Shown here piece after piece: positions 1 through 7,899 of a stretch of 64,000 nucleotides of DNA (positions within the stretch are counted from its first letter, which is position 1; each line of letters begins with the position of its first letter). The stretch comes from JAPWJZ01 sp964575605 (GTDB lineage: Bacteria; Pseudomonadota; Alphaproteobacteria; Micavibrionales; UBA2020): the NCBI GenBank assembly GCA_964575605.1, contig CAZNRN010000002.1:1-64000 (forward strand), in the 5' to 3' direction. Below the pieces are notes generated by a model. The model did not search any database, was not told the origin of the DNA, and worked only from the letters and a program-made list of their open reading frames with translations. A program made the position numbers and the translations under genes.

Positions 1-1531
1 TGGCCACGGTGCGGCGCGCGATATCGATGCCGTCTTTTTTCAGGATATCGACCAGGTCGTCGTCGGAGAGGATTTTATCAACCGGCTCCGCGTCGATGAG
101 ATTCTTGAGCCGCGCCTTGATCGCCTCCGACGAAAATTCCGCCGCCCCGTCGGTCGAAGACACGCCAGAGGTGAAGAAATATTTCAGCTCGAACACCCCG
201 CGCGGCGTGCCGATGTACTTGTTCGAGGTCACGCGCGAAATAGTGCTTTCATGCATGCCGACGGTGGCCGCGATATCCTTCAGCACCAGCGGCTTCAGGT
301 ATTCGACGCCGTAAAGGAAAAAGTTTTCCTGCTGCAGGATGATGTCGGATGCGACCTTCAAAATCGTCTCGGCGCGCTGGTCCATCGCCTTCACCAGCCA
401 GTTCGCGGTGTTCAGCTGTTCGGCAAGGTATTCTTTGTCGTTCTTCTGTTTCGCGTTCTTCGATATTTCGGTGTAATAGCGCTTGTTGACCAGCACGCGC
501 GGCAGCGTGTCGTTGTTCAGCTCGACCGCCCAGCCGCCGCCCTTCGATTTCGGCAGCGGCTTCATCAGTACGTCCGGCACCACGGTCTGCGACACGAAAT
601 GGTCGAATTCCAAAGCGGGCTTCGGGTTCAGCGATTTCAGCTCGGATATCATGTCTTTCAAATCGGCGTCATCGACGCCGCAGAGGCTCTTCAGCTTTTT
701 CAAATCATGGCTGGCCAGCACGTCGAGATTTTTCACCAGCGCCTGCATGGCGGGGTCCAGCCTGTCCTGTTCGCGCAATTGCAGCGCAAGGCATTCGGAC
801 AGGTTGCGCGCGAAAAGCCCTGCGGGGTCGAGGTTCTGGAGCTTGCCTAAAATTTCCTCGACCTTTTCTTTCGAGCAGCCGAGGCGCTGGGCCAGCTCGC
901 CGGTATCGGTGCGGAAGTAACCGGATTCATCGAGGTAGTCGAGCATCACCAGCGCGATGCCGCGCTCCCCCGTTTCGGTGAACTCCAGCCCGATTTGTTC
1001 TTCAAGGTAATCGCGCAGCGTCGCGACCTTGGCCATCGTATTCTCGAGGCTGAATTCGGGGTCTTCAAATTTGGCGTTTCCGCCCTTGCCGGCCGAGGCG
1101 AAACTGTCGGTCGCGAAGGCGTCATAACCCCCTGCCTGTTCGGCCATGCTGCCGCCGGTGAAGACGTTGTCGAAATCGGTGTCCAGTTCGCGCTCTTCAT
1201 GCGCGTGTTCTTCGTGGCCGCCTTCGGCCTGCTCGCCGGAGTGTTCGCCCGCCTGTTCAGATGCTTCGGGGTTGCCCTCGCCCTCGCCCTGTTCGCCACT
1301 GCCTTCGCCGGCTTCCTGCCCGCTTGAATCCTGAGAGGGTGCGTCGTCATGAGGCTTTTCGCTGGACATGCTTTCGTCGCGTTCCAGCAGCGGGTTTTTT
1401 TCCAGCTCGGCCTCGACGAATTCGGCGAGTTCAATATTCGACATCTGCAGCAGCTTGATCGCCTGCTGCAGCTGCGGCGTCATGGTCAGGGTTTGCCCCT
1501 GCTTCAAGTCCAAACGCTGGTTGATGGCCAT
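1..1531 (-). CDS. rpoN: RNA polymerase sigma-54 factor RpoN (C terminus cut by window edge)
   Basis: Alternative sigma factor that directs RNA polymerase to -24/-12 promoters and needs an AAA+ activator. The ATG at 1531 opens 510 codons before the window edge. Region I is glutamine- and leucine-rich (starts MAINQRLDLKQGQTLTMTPQ), followed by an acidic, Glu/Gly/Ser-rich region II at about residues 50-115, then the core-binding and DNA-binding regions. The last residues visible are ARRTVA, the start of the RpoN box, so only a short C-terminal piece is missing. AGGGAAG lies just upstream of the ATG, and a TATAAT on the minus strand at 1556-1561 may be part of its own promoter, although no good -35 is visible. 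The lptB gene nearby upstream is the usual alphaproteobacterial neighbour. Confidence 0.96.
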   Translation of the reverse strand, partial: MAINQRLDLKQGQTLTMTPQLQQAIKLLQMSNIELAEFVEAELEKNPLLERDESMSSEKPHDDAPSQDSSGQEAGEGSGEQGEGEGNPEASEQAGEHSGEQAEGGHEEHAHEERELDTDFDNVFTGGSMAEQAGGYDAFATDSFASAGKGGNAKFEDPEFSLENTMAKVATLRDYLEEQIGLEFTETGERGIALVMLDYLDESGYFRTDTGELAQRLGCSKEKVEEILGKLQNLDPAGLFARNLSECLALQLREQDRLDPAMQALVKNLDVLASHDLKKLKSLCGVDDADLKDMISELKSLNPKPALEFDHFVSQTVVPDVLMKPLPKSKGGGWAVELNNDTLPRVLVNKRYYTEISKNAKQKNDKEYLAEQLNTANWLVKAMDQRAETILKVASDIILQQENFFLYGVEYLKPLVLKDIAATVGMHESTISRVTSNKYIGTPRGVFELKYFFTSGVSSTDGAAEFSSEAIKARLKNLIDAEPVDKILSDDDLVDILKKDGIDIARRTVA

Positions 1532-1590
1532 TTTCTTCCCTGCCCCTTAAGGAAGATTATAGCATTTTCGCGTTAAAAGGCCAGTTTCGG

Positions 1591-2142
1591 TCAATCCAGC
1601 AGGAATTTCCGCTCCGCCGGCAGCTGCGCAGCCGTATGGCGGTAAAGCTTGCGCGCCCAGATTGCGTCCGCATGGCAGTCATGCGCATTTTCGGGCATCG
1701 GCAGCCGCGCGCCTGTCGCCCGGGTGAGTTCTTTAAGGTCGCGGAATTCGGGACGCGGCAGGCCCGCCTCGGCAAAGGCCTCGCGCATCTTCGTCAGCCC
1801 GCCGAAGAAATTCGCCATCACCACTTGGTCGGTCGCGCCATTGTAGGCCCAGATCTCGACTTTAGAAATATCGCTGCCGGCAAAGCTTTTCAGGTAGGCG
1901 ACCATATCGTCTTTTATTTCGGCATTGCTGCGGCGCGCGTCCTCGGGTGGCAAATGCTTCACCACATTGTCACGCAGCCAGGGCGTGATGGCGGCCGCAT
2001 TGAATTCGCGGCTCACGCCATAGTAATCGGGCTTCGTGTCATCATCCGGCACCAAAGCGATGCTGATGGGGTCGAGCGTGTTGCGGGCCGTATGTTCGTT
2101 GAATTCGGAATCGAGGAAAAAACGGAGGGCTTTGCCGGGCAT
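1591..2142 (-). CDS. Rv2179c-like 3'-5' exoribonuclease (DEDD-type)
   Basis: Protein of 183 residues resembling the Rv2179c family of DEDDh-type 3'-5' exoribonucleases. Visible motifs are FLDSEFNE (exo I, Asp and Glu metal ligands) near the N terminus, YYGVSREF, WAYNGATDQVV (exo II region) and NAHDCHADA near the C terminus (exo III His and Asp). I chose the ATG at 2142 because AGGAG lies six bases upstream; the longer reading (MCHFFQEPS...) lacks this. The gene sits between lptB and rpoN in the same orientation, with about 250 non-coding bases upstream and a short gap to rpoN. The family assignment is by motif recognition. The in vivo RNA substrate cannot be read from the sequence. Confidence 0.82.
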   Translation of the reverse strand: MPGKALRFFLDSEFNEHTARNTLDPISIALVPDDDTKPDYYGVSREFNAAAITPWLRDNVVKHLPPEDARRSNAEIKDDMVAYLKSFAGSDISKVEIWAYNGATDQVVMANFFGGLTKMREAFAEAGLPRPEFRDLKELTRATGARLPMPENAHDCHADAIWARKLYRHTAAQLPAERKFLLD

Positions 2143-2395
2143 GGAAGGCTCCTGAAAAAAGTGACACATGCTTAATACCCATCATTAAGGAAGGCGAAAG
2201 AATATGTCAATATTGGCCAAAAAACGCCCTAATGGCCCCGGGAAGACATAAAACCGTATCCTATGACCCCGCCGAAGGTCTGGCAGCGTTGTGTATTGAA
2301 CAAAATCAATCACTTGATGAAAACGGGACGCAAAAAGGACGCCCGAAATCGCCATGCGATATCAACGGGTTACAGAGAGACGATTTTTTGGATGT
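2143..2395. other. Intergenic region between lptB and the exonuclease gene
   Basis: About 250 bases that appear non-coding and more AT-rich than the flanks. It should hold the end of the lptCAB transcript and the promoter of the downstream exonuclease gene on the minus strand. I see a direct GGACGC repeat (around 2327-2343) but no convincing terminator hairpin with a T-run. A 63-codon plus-strand reading frame here overlaps the lptB stop and has no recognisable features. Confidence 0.4.
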
Positions 2396-3178
2396 TTATA
2401 AACTGAATTTTTCGCCCAGATAAACGCGGCGCACGTCTTTGTGGTTCACGATCTCGGCGGGCTTGCCTTCCATCAGCACCTGACCGCCGTGAAGGATATA
2501 AGCGCGGTCGACGATGTCCAAAGTGTCGCGCACGTTGTGGTCGGTTATCAGCACGCCGATGTTGCGGTTCTTGAGATGCTTCACCAAATCGCGGATTTCG
2601 CCGACCGCAATCGGGTCGATGCCCGCCAGCGGTTCGTCGAGCAGGATGAATTGCGGATGGGTAGCGAGGGCTCGCGCGATTTCAACGCGGCGGCGCTCGC
2701 CGCCCGACAGCGCGACGGCGGGCGTGAAGCGCAGGTGCGTCACGGAAAATTCGGCCAGCAGTTCTTCCAGCATATGTTCGCGGCGGTGATGGTCTTCCTC
2801 CACCACCTGCAAAACAGAACGGATGTTGTCCTCGACGTTCAGCCCGCGGAAGATGGATGATTCCTGCGGCAGGTATGAAATGCCAAGCCGCGCGCGGCGA
2901 TACATGGGCAGCGTGGTGATGTCTTTACCATCTAATCTGATGGAGCCGCTGTCGGCGTCAATCAGTCCCGTGACGATGTAGAAACAGGTGGTCTTGCCCG
3001 CGCCGTTCGGGCCCAGCAGGCCGACGGCCTCGCCGCGCTTCACGTGCAGCGACACGTCGCGCAGCACGGGGCGGCGTTTGTAGCGCTTCATCAGGTGTTC
3101 GACGGACAGGCCGGCAGCGCCCGGAACAAGTTTCGGTTCTGCTTTCTTTTCGGCGGTTTTTTCCGTGTCTTTTGTCAT
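2396..3178 (-). CDS. lptB: LPS export ABC transporter ATP-binding protein LptB
   Basis: Cytoplasmic ATPase of the LptB2FGC complex that extracts lipopolysaccharide from the inner membrane and pushes it along the LptA bridge. All motor motifs are intact in 260 residues: Walker A GPNGAGKTT (56-64), Q-loop Q105 in YLPQESSIF, signature LSGGE (157-161), Walker B ILLDEP (178-183) and switch His214 in the LptB-typical ITDHNVRDT. A lysine-rich extension of about 20 residues precedes the ABC domain. The ATG overlaps the lptA stop by one base (TAATG on the minus strand), so translation is probably coupled. It is the third gene of kdsD-lptC-lptA-lptB. Confidence 0.97.
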   Translation of the reverse strand: MTKDTEKTAEKKAEPKLVPGAAGLSVEHLMKRYKRRPVLRDVSLHVKRGEAVGLLGPNGAGKTTCFYIVTGLIDADSGSIRLDGKDITTLPMYRRARLGISYLPQESSIFRGLNVEDNIRSVLQVVEEDHHRREHMLEELLAEFSVTHLRFTPAVALSGGERRRVEIARALATHPQFILLDEPLAGIDPIAVGEIRDLVKHLKNRNIGVLITDHNVRDTLDIVDRAYILHGGQVLMEGKPAEIVNHKDVRRVYLGEKFSL

Positions 3179-3972
3179 TATTGTGCAGCCTTGGGGTAGA
3201 ACACGCCTTTGACGCGGCCTTCGGTCGCGGCGTTGCCCTCTGCAAATAGTTGGCTGATTCCGGTTTTCAAGTCAATGTCGGCGCGGGTGCCTTCCAGCCA
3301 GCTGGCGCCCTGGTAGATTTTCACCTTGCCGGTCAGCACGGCTTTTTTGCTGGCGATGTTGTAATCGCCATGGTCGCCGTAGACGGTTTCTTTTTCGGTC
3401 TTGATCATCACGCCGCCGTCGGCGGTGATGCGGTCGACCTTCATGCCGCTGCCGTCGGTGTCCTTCGAAAAAAAGGCTTCCATGGTGTCGGCCTTCAGGC
3501 TGTCGGTGCCGCGCACGGCGGTAGCACCACCGGATGCTACCATCCGGTTTTCCTTCGAGAAGAATTCGACCTTGTCTTTCGCGGTCAGTTTTTCGGTCTC
3601 GGTGACGATGCGCAGGTCCTGCCCCGTCAGCGTCGCGCGATCTGCGGCGACGTCGTAAACCGCCTTGTCGCCATAGGCGGTATAGGGGGGCGACAGGATG
3701 ACGACGTTGTTGTTCGCCTCCATCTGGTAGATGTGCGTCGCGCCCTGGTTGTCGTTATAGCGCGCGGTGATGGTGTCGCTGGACAGCTGGAAATTGCCCT
3801 GCTTTGCGACCGCGTTCTGGCGCGCGGTATAGGTTTTCGCCTTGCGGTTCCATTCCAGCGAACGCGCCGCGGAAATTTCCACGGGCTCGCCCTTTTTCTG
3901 CACGGGCGCCGCGGCCAGCGCAGGCTGCGCGAGGGTGAATAGAATGGCGAGGGCGAGGAGGGTGCGCATCAT
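3178..3972 (-). CDS. lptA: LPS transport periplasmic protein LptA (OstA-like)
   Basis: Periplasmic bridge protein that carries lipopolysaccharide between the inner-membrane Lpt complex and LptD. The first about 20 residues form a Sec signal peptide (MMRTLLALAILFTLAQPALA). The rest is a beta-jellyroll-type OstA domain with repeated beta-strand segments, e.g. the ITARYNDNQG, AVYDVAADRATLTG and KAVLTGKVKIYQG stretches, and a family-typical target sequence around VEISAARSLEWNR. At 264 residues it is somewhat longer than E. coli LptA. It overlaps lptC by four bases (ATGA) and lptB by one base, placing it inside a coupled operon. Confidence 0.93.
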   Translation of the reverse strand: MMRTLLALAILFTLAQPALAAAPVQKKGEPVEISAARSLEWNRKAKTYTARQNAVAKQGNFQLSSDTITARYNDNQGATHIYQMEANNNVVILSPPYTAYGDKAVYDVAADRATLTGQDLRIVTETEKLTAKDKVEFFSKENRMVASGGATAVRGTDSLKADTMEAFFSKDTDGSGMKVDRITADGGVMIKTEKETVYGDHGDYNIASKKAVLTGKVKIYQGASWLEGTRADIDLKTGISQLFAEGNAATEGRVKGVFYPKAAQ

Positions 3973-4646
3973 CCGGGGCCGTCCTTGCCGATTTTCAGCT
4001 TACCCTGCAGCGACATTTTCGCAGGTCCCCCGAAGGTGATAAGGTCGCCCTGTTCGGTAATCGTCATGTTGGCGGCCTCCAGCGTGCCGGCGGGGCCTTG
4101 GATGGAAACAGGTTTGGTGGTAGACGCTTCGCGCGCCTGCACCTTCACGTCGATATCCTGCAGGTGGAATTCATAGCCTGAATCGTGAAACGCATCGACG
4201 CCGCCCGACAGTTTCAGCGTACCGGCGGTGTTGTTGTAAAGCCCCGTCGCTGCGTTCACCACCAGCCCCGTGCCGTCTTCCAGCGTGATATCGGCCTTGG
4301 GCTTTTCAAGCGCGACGGCAGTGTCGGAGCCCATCACGCGGCGGGCGTGGTCGGCGGAAATCGTATAGGCGCGGCCCTTGGCGTCGACGCCCTTGTAAGA
4401 CGCCTCGACGATATCGACCTCGCCGGGTGTGGTCTTTTCCTGCTGCTGGGGCAGTTCGGCGATTTGCAGCTGCTGCGGGTCTTCCGACAGGCGCGCGACC
4501 ACGATCCCGACAATCACGACGGCGGCGATGGGCAATGCGAATTTGGTGACGCGCACGAACCAGCTATAGCCCGCACCCACGGCGGCAGCACGCTGCCTGC
4601 GTCCGATATTTTCACGCGAACGGGTATTGCGGCGGGCGGCGTTCAA
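3969..4646 (-). CDS. lptC: LPS export protein LptC (inner-membrane anchored)
   Basis: Bitopic inner-membrane protein that hands lipopolysaccharide from LptBFG to LptA. The 225 residues comprise a basic N terminus, one transmembrane helix at about residues 33-52 (VTKFALPIAAVVIVGIVV) and a periplasmic beta-jellyroll (VEASYKGVDAKGRAYTISAD onward), the LptC arrangement. Translation appears to begin at a TTG (4646) that overlaps the kdsD stop as TTGA on the minus strand; no in-frame ATG precedes the transmembrane helix. It overlaps lptA by ATGA. Slightly longer than E. coli LptC, as is common in alphaproteobacteria. Confidence 0.92.
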   Translation of the reverse strand: MNAARRNTRSRENIGRRQRAAAVGAGYSWFVRVTKFALPIAAVVIVGIVVARLSEDPQQLQIAELPQQQEKTTPGEVDIVEASYKGVDAKGRAYTISADHARRVMGSDTAVALEKPKADITLEDGTGLVVNAATGLYNNTAGTLKLSGGVDAFHDSGYEFHLQDIDVKVQAREASTTKPVSIQGPAGTLEAANMTITEQGDLITFGGPAKMSLQGKLKIGKDGPG

Positions 4647-5659
4647 GCAAAACCAGCCCTCAGGCAGTCATGCAGGTGCAAGAGGCCGACGGGCTTGTTC
4701 GCATCATCGACCACGATCAGCGCGGTGATTTTGCGGAAGGTATTCTTCAAATCGTTCATGATCGCCATGGCCTCGGCCACCAGCATACCGTCATTTGCCG
4801 TGCGCGGTGTTTTGGTCATGATCTCGCTGGCCTGTTTTTGCATCAGGCCGTCACTGAGATGGCGGCGGATATCGCCGTCCGTGATCAGGCCGGACAGCGT
4901 GCCTTCGGCGTTCACCAGCGCGATGCAGCCGAAGCCTTTTTCGCTGATGATTTTAACGGCGTCCTTGACGAGGATGCTGTCTTGCGCAACCGGCATGGCC
5001 TCGCCGCTATGCATGATTTCGGTCACTTTCATCAGCTGCTGGCCGAGCTTGCCGCCCGGGTGGTAAATCTTGAAATCCTTCGCGGTGAAGCCTTTTTTCT
5101 CGAGCAGCGTGATCGCGATCGCATCGCCGAGCGCCAGGCTCATGGTGGTCGAGGTGGTGGGCGCAAGGCCGTTCGGGCAGGCCTCGGGGCAGGGCGGCAG
5201 CAGCAGGACGACATCCGACTTCTGGCCCAGCGTTGAATCGGGGCGGCTCGTGACGCCGATCAGCGGAATTGCGAAGCGGCGCGTGTATTCGATCAGGTCC
5301 AGCAGTTCTTTGGCCTCTCCGGAATTCGACAGCGCGAGGACGACGTCGCCGCGGACGATCATGCCCATGTCGCCATGGCTGGTTTCTGCCGGGTGGACGA
5401 AGAAGGCGGGCGTGCCGGTCGAGGCCAGCGTCGCCGCGATCTTGCGCGCGATATGGCCGCTCTTGCCCATGCCGGTCACGATTACGCGGCCCTCGGCGGC
5501 CGAAATGGTGCCGATCGCGTCGTCAAAACTTGCGTTCAGGAATTTCGAAAGCTCGAGGATCGCCTTGCCCTCGGTATCCAGCACGCGGCGCGCGGTCGAC
5601 AGGTTGTTTTCTTCGACGCCAAGGCTCTTGGCATTGTCGGACAGCTTGATGATGGCCAT
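4643..5659 (-). CDS. kdsD: Arabinose-5-phosphate isomerase KdsD/KpsF
   Basis: Interconverts ribulose-5-phosphate and arabinose-5-phosphate, the first step of Kdo synthesis for LPS. The 338 residues contain an N-terminal SIS sugar-isomerase domain (GMGKSGHIARK, then LALSNSGEAKEL, then APTTSTT), the HPGGKLG motif at the domain junction and two C-terminal CBS domains starting near residue 210 (VTEIMHSGEAMP and ASEIMTKTPRT). The ATG at 5659 has GGGGAT upstream. It leads the operon that continues into lptC, linking Kdo supply to LPS export, and is divergent from an ankyrin gene. Confidence 0.95.
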   Translation of the reverse strand: MAIIKLSDNAKSLGVEENNLSTARRVLDTEGKAILELSKFLNASFDDAIGTISAAEGRVIVTGMGKSGHIARKIAATLASTGTPAFFVHPAETSHGDMGMIVRGDVVLALSNSGEAKELLDLIEYTRRFAIPLIGVTSRPDSTLGQKSDVVLLLPPCPEACPNGLAPTTSTTMSLALGDAIAITLLEKKGFTAKDFKIYHPGGKLGQQLMKVTEIMHSGEAMPVAQDSILVKDAVKIISEKGFGCIALVNAEGTLSGLITDGDIRRHLSDGLMQKQASEIMTKTPRTANDGMLVAEAMAIMNDLKNTFRKITALIVVDDANKPVGLLHLHDCLRAGFA

Positions 5660-5858
5660 GCTTTATCCCCTTGGGCGGCGGCAGTCGTGATGAAGCGTTA
5701 TAATAACGGGCGCGGTGGACGCCGTCATGCGCTGAATAACGGGAAATATCTATCAAAAATATGGGGTTATGTCAATTTTCTATAATGTTCCATAACCCAT
5801 TGACCTTAAGCGGATTGTGGCCGTAATATGGCAAATCTTTAAACAAATAGATTCGGCT
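5660..5858. promoter_or_regulatory. Divergent promoter region kdsD / ankyrin gene
   Basis: AT-rich spacer between two divergent genes. On the plus strand a perfect TATAAT (5781-5786) stands about 70 bases before the ankyrin ATG; the matching -35 position is poor. The minus-strand promoter for kdsD-lptCAB must also lie here but I cannot pick it confidently. Confidence 0.4.
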
Positions 5859-6380
5859 ATGCACGAAATCACCGACACCATGATGTTCGACTTCATGATG
5901 GCCTCCTACGGCGGGGACAGGGACAAGCTCGCGGATTTCATCACCCGCCAGCCTGAGGCCATCAACTGGCGCGACGAAGACGGCCGCACCGCACTGATAA
6001 AATCCATCGCGCACGGCACCGGCCATATCGACATCATGGAAATGCTCCTGGCGAAGGGTGCTGACATCAACGCCGCCGACGACGCCGGCATGACGCCCCT
6101 GATGTTCGCGGCGCTCCACAACAAACCCGAGTGCCTTGCCCTGCTGATATCCAAAGGCGCCGACCTCGAAACCCGCGACTACCGGAAACTGACCGCGCTC
6201 GATTACGCGCGGAAATTAGGGCATGTCGGCATGGTTGAAGCCCTGCAAAGCGCCAAAGACCTGAAACTGGCGGCGGAAGAAGCCTCGCGGCAGCTTGAAC
6301 TCGCTGCTATCGCGTCAGGCGCCACGGACGGCGTCGACCACCGCGTAACCGTGCGCAAGCCGATACAGTACCGGCCTTAA
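5859..6380 (+). CDS. Ankyrin repeat protein with C-terminal KPIQYRP tail
   Basis: Small cytosolic ankyrin protein of 173 residues from the ATG at 5859 (MHEITDTMMF); an in-frame GTG at 5817 would add 14 residues, and neither start has a strong ribosome-binding site. Three to four ankyrin repeats are visible: DEDGRTALIKSIAHG, LLAKGADINAADDAGMTPLMFAALHN, LLISKGADLETRDYRKLTALDYARKLGH. A charged helix (LKLAAEEASRQLELAAIA) follows, then the C terminus VTVRKPIQYRP. That ending matches the [V/I]x[V/T]x[K/R]P[L/I] tail found on six other small proteins at 43.6-45.1 and 49.8-50.7 kb. No signal peptide. Ankyrin repeats mediate protein binding; the target is unknown. Confidence 0.85.
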   Translation: MHEITDTMMFDFMMASYGGDRDKLADFITRQPEAINWRDEDGRTALIKSIAHGTGHIDIMEMLLAKGADINAADDAGMTPLMFAALHNKPECLALLISKGADLETRDYRKLTALDYARKLGHVGMVEALQSAKDLKLAAEEASRQLELAAIASGATDGVDHRVTVRKPIQYRP

Positions 6381-6381
6381 C

Positions 6382-6966
6382 TTACCACCAGTTTTTCTGC
6401 TTTTTCATCGCGCCATGCGCGAGGTAATTTTTTTTGAGCTTTTTATAGCGCTCTTTCGATGATCTCAGCGGCACGTGCTTCAGCTTCATCAAATACTTCT
6501 CGGCCTTCCAGACGCTCTTCTTGCTCGCGCGCCAGTCGGCACCAGTGTCGTCAAGATTGGCGATCTGGTATCCGGTGATTTTCCCAGTGTCGTCGACATA
6601 GGGGTCATAATAGCTCCAGGTCAGCTCGCGCAATGAACGATAAATGGGCGGCCGCCCGTGCAGCCCCTGGTCACGCGAACGCGCGACGGAGCCCCATTTG
6701 CCGTTTTGCTGAAAAACAAAAATCACGTGGTCCAGCTCGTCCTTGCTCTCGAAACTCACCACCAGCGGCGGATAGCCGTGATGCTCGAGAATCGCCGCAG
6801 CGGCCATCGCGGCTTCGAAGCAATGCAGCCGCCCGCGTTTCAGCGCCCTGTCGGCGGAATAAAGCGTTTCGCCCTTTTTCTCGCGGTTATAGGGCAGGGT
6901 GCGCAGGTATTTCTGCACCTGTTTCGGCGTCTTCAGTTTTCTCGAAAGGCGCTCTGCCGTCTTCAT
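6382..6966 (-). CDS. Transglutaminase-like (papain-fold) protein, function unknown
   Basis: Protein of 194 residues without signal peptide. The segment GRLHCFEAAMAAAAILEHHG followed about 30 residues later by ELDHVIFVFQ has the Cys-then-His arrangement of transglutaminase-like proteases, with Cys at the start of a helix and His at the start of a strand; a possible third residue is the Asp in SRDQGLHG. The C terminus is very basic and aromatic (YKKLKKNYLAHG, ends KKQKNWW), which would suit nucleic acid or membrane binding. Convergent with the ankyrin gene, one base between stops, and just downstream of the RNase D gene. The family call is tentative and no substrate can be inferred. Confidence 0.65.
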   Translation of the reverse strand: MKTAERLSRKLKTPKQVQKYLRTLPYNREKKGETLYSADRALKRGRLHCFEAAMAAAAILEHHGYPPLVVSFESKDELDHVIFVFQQNGKWGSVARSRDQGLHGRPPIYRSLRELTWSYYDPYVDDTGKITGYQIANLDDTGADWRASKKSVWKAEKYLMKLKHVPLRSSKERYKKLKKNYLAHGAMKKQKNWW

Positions 6967-7577
6967 TAGTGGGTAAAGATATCTTCTTCAGCCCAGCCCG
7001 CAAGGTCAAGCAGCGCGCGGTGCGGCAGGAAATCGAAGCAGGCGGCAGCCAGTTTGTCGCGGCCTTCGCGCACCAGCGTCTCGTCGAGGATGGCGCGGAT
7101 CTTGTGCAGGTAGAGCACGTCCGTCGCGGCATATTCGATCTGCTCGGGAGAGAGCGTATCCTGGCCCCAGTCGGTGGTCTGCTGCTGTTTATCAATATCA
7201 ATGTGCAGCAAATCCTTCACAAGGTTCTTCAGGCTGTGGTGGCCGGTAAAGGTGCGCGCGATGCGCGATGAAATCTTGGTGCAGTAGACGGGCGCGGTCA
7301 GCACGCCCAGGTAGGCGTGCATGACGCCGATGTCGAAACGCGCGAAATGGAACAGCTTGGTCACGCCTGGGTCCGCCAGCAATTTTTTCAGGCGCGGCGC
7401 GCTGTAATCCTTGCCGTCGAACTTGACGAGGTGGACGTTCCCGTCGCCCGCCGACAATTGAACAAGGCATAGACGGTCGCGCTGCGGTTTCAGGCCAAGT
7501 GTTTCGGTGTCGATGGCGACAATCTTGCCGAGATCGAGGCCTTCGGGCAAATCGCCATGGTGCAGGGTAACGTTCAT
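6966..7577 (-). CDS. Ribonuclease D family 3'-5' exonuclease
   Basis: Single-domain DEDDy 3'-5' exonuclease of 203 residues, the short form of RNase D common in alphaproteobacteria, lacking the HRDC domains of the E. coli enzyme. Visible motifs: IDTETLG (exo I), LFHFARFDIGV (exo II) and YAATDVLYLHKI (exo III, with catalytic Tyr and Asp). It probably trims tRNA and other structured RNA 3' ends. I chose the ATG at 7577 because AGGA lies five bases upstream; the longer reading frame would run through the tRNA-Leu gene. The tRNA gene lies immediately upstream on the same strand. The stop abuts the ATG of the transglutaminase-like gene. Confidence 0.9.
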   Translation of the reverse strand: MNVTLHHGDLPEGLDLGKIVAIDTETLGLKPQRDRLCLVQLSAGDGNVHLVKFDGKDYSAPRLKKLLADPGVTKLFHFARFDIGVMHAYLGVLTAPVYCTKISSRIARTFTGHHSLKNLVKDLLHIDIDKQQQTTDWGQDTLSPEQIEYAATDVLYLHKIRAILDETLVREGRDKLAAACFDFLPHRALLDLAGWAEEDIFTH

Positions 7578-7662
7578 GTTCCTGTTTTCTCCGGAATATC
7601 GTCTGGAAATTTTAACGCATGAACGCCCGCCTTGGAAAGCGGGAATGCTTTTGAAGAAAGAA

Positions 7663-7747
7663 TGGTGCCCAAAATAAGACTCGAACTTACACGGGTTGCC
7701 CCACAGGTACCTGAAACCTGCGCGTCTACCAATTCCGCCATTTGGGC
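7663..7747 (-). tRNA. tRNA-Leu (anticodon CAG)
   Basis: The minus strand folds as a class II tRNA: acceptor GCCCAAA (5' end at 7747) pairs with TTTGGGC, and CCA is encoded (7663-7665). The D arm contains GGCGGAATTGGTAGACGC, typical of tRNA-Leu. The anticodon stem CAGGT/ACCTG encloses loop TTCAGGT, giving anticodon CAG. A short variable arm follows, and the T arm contains GTTCGAGTC. Length 85 bases. Confidence 0.93.
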
Positions 7748-7899
7748 ACGGGTTTGGTTCGAAGAGTAATAATGGATATCGGGTGCCTTTGTCAAACAAT
7801 ATCAAGGAATAGGGAAAAGGGGCGGTTTTTATGCGGTTTAGCAGTTGTATTGCAGGGGCATGGCTCTAAAATTAACCCTCGGGACAGGGGGTTTTTTCC

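Noticed and set aside
946..1434. 162-codon frame opposite/overlapping rpoN
   Set aside because: Same-strand shadow of rpoN in another frame, with composition typical of out-of-frame GC-rich DNA.
2232..2423. 63-codon plus-strand reading frame between lptB and the exonuclease gene
   Set aside because: Overlaps the lptB stop, has no ribosome-binding site or recognisable features, and the region is expected to be regulatory.
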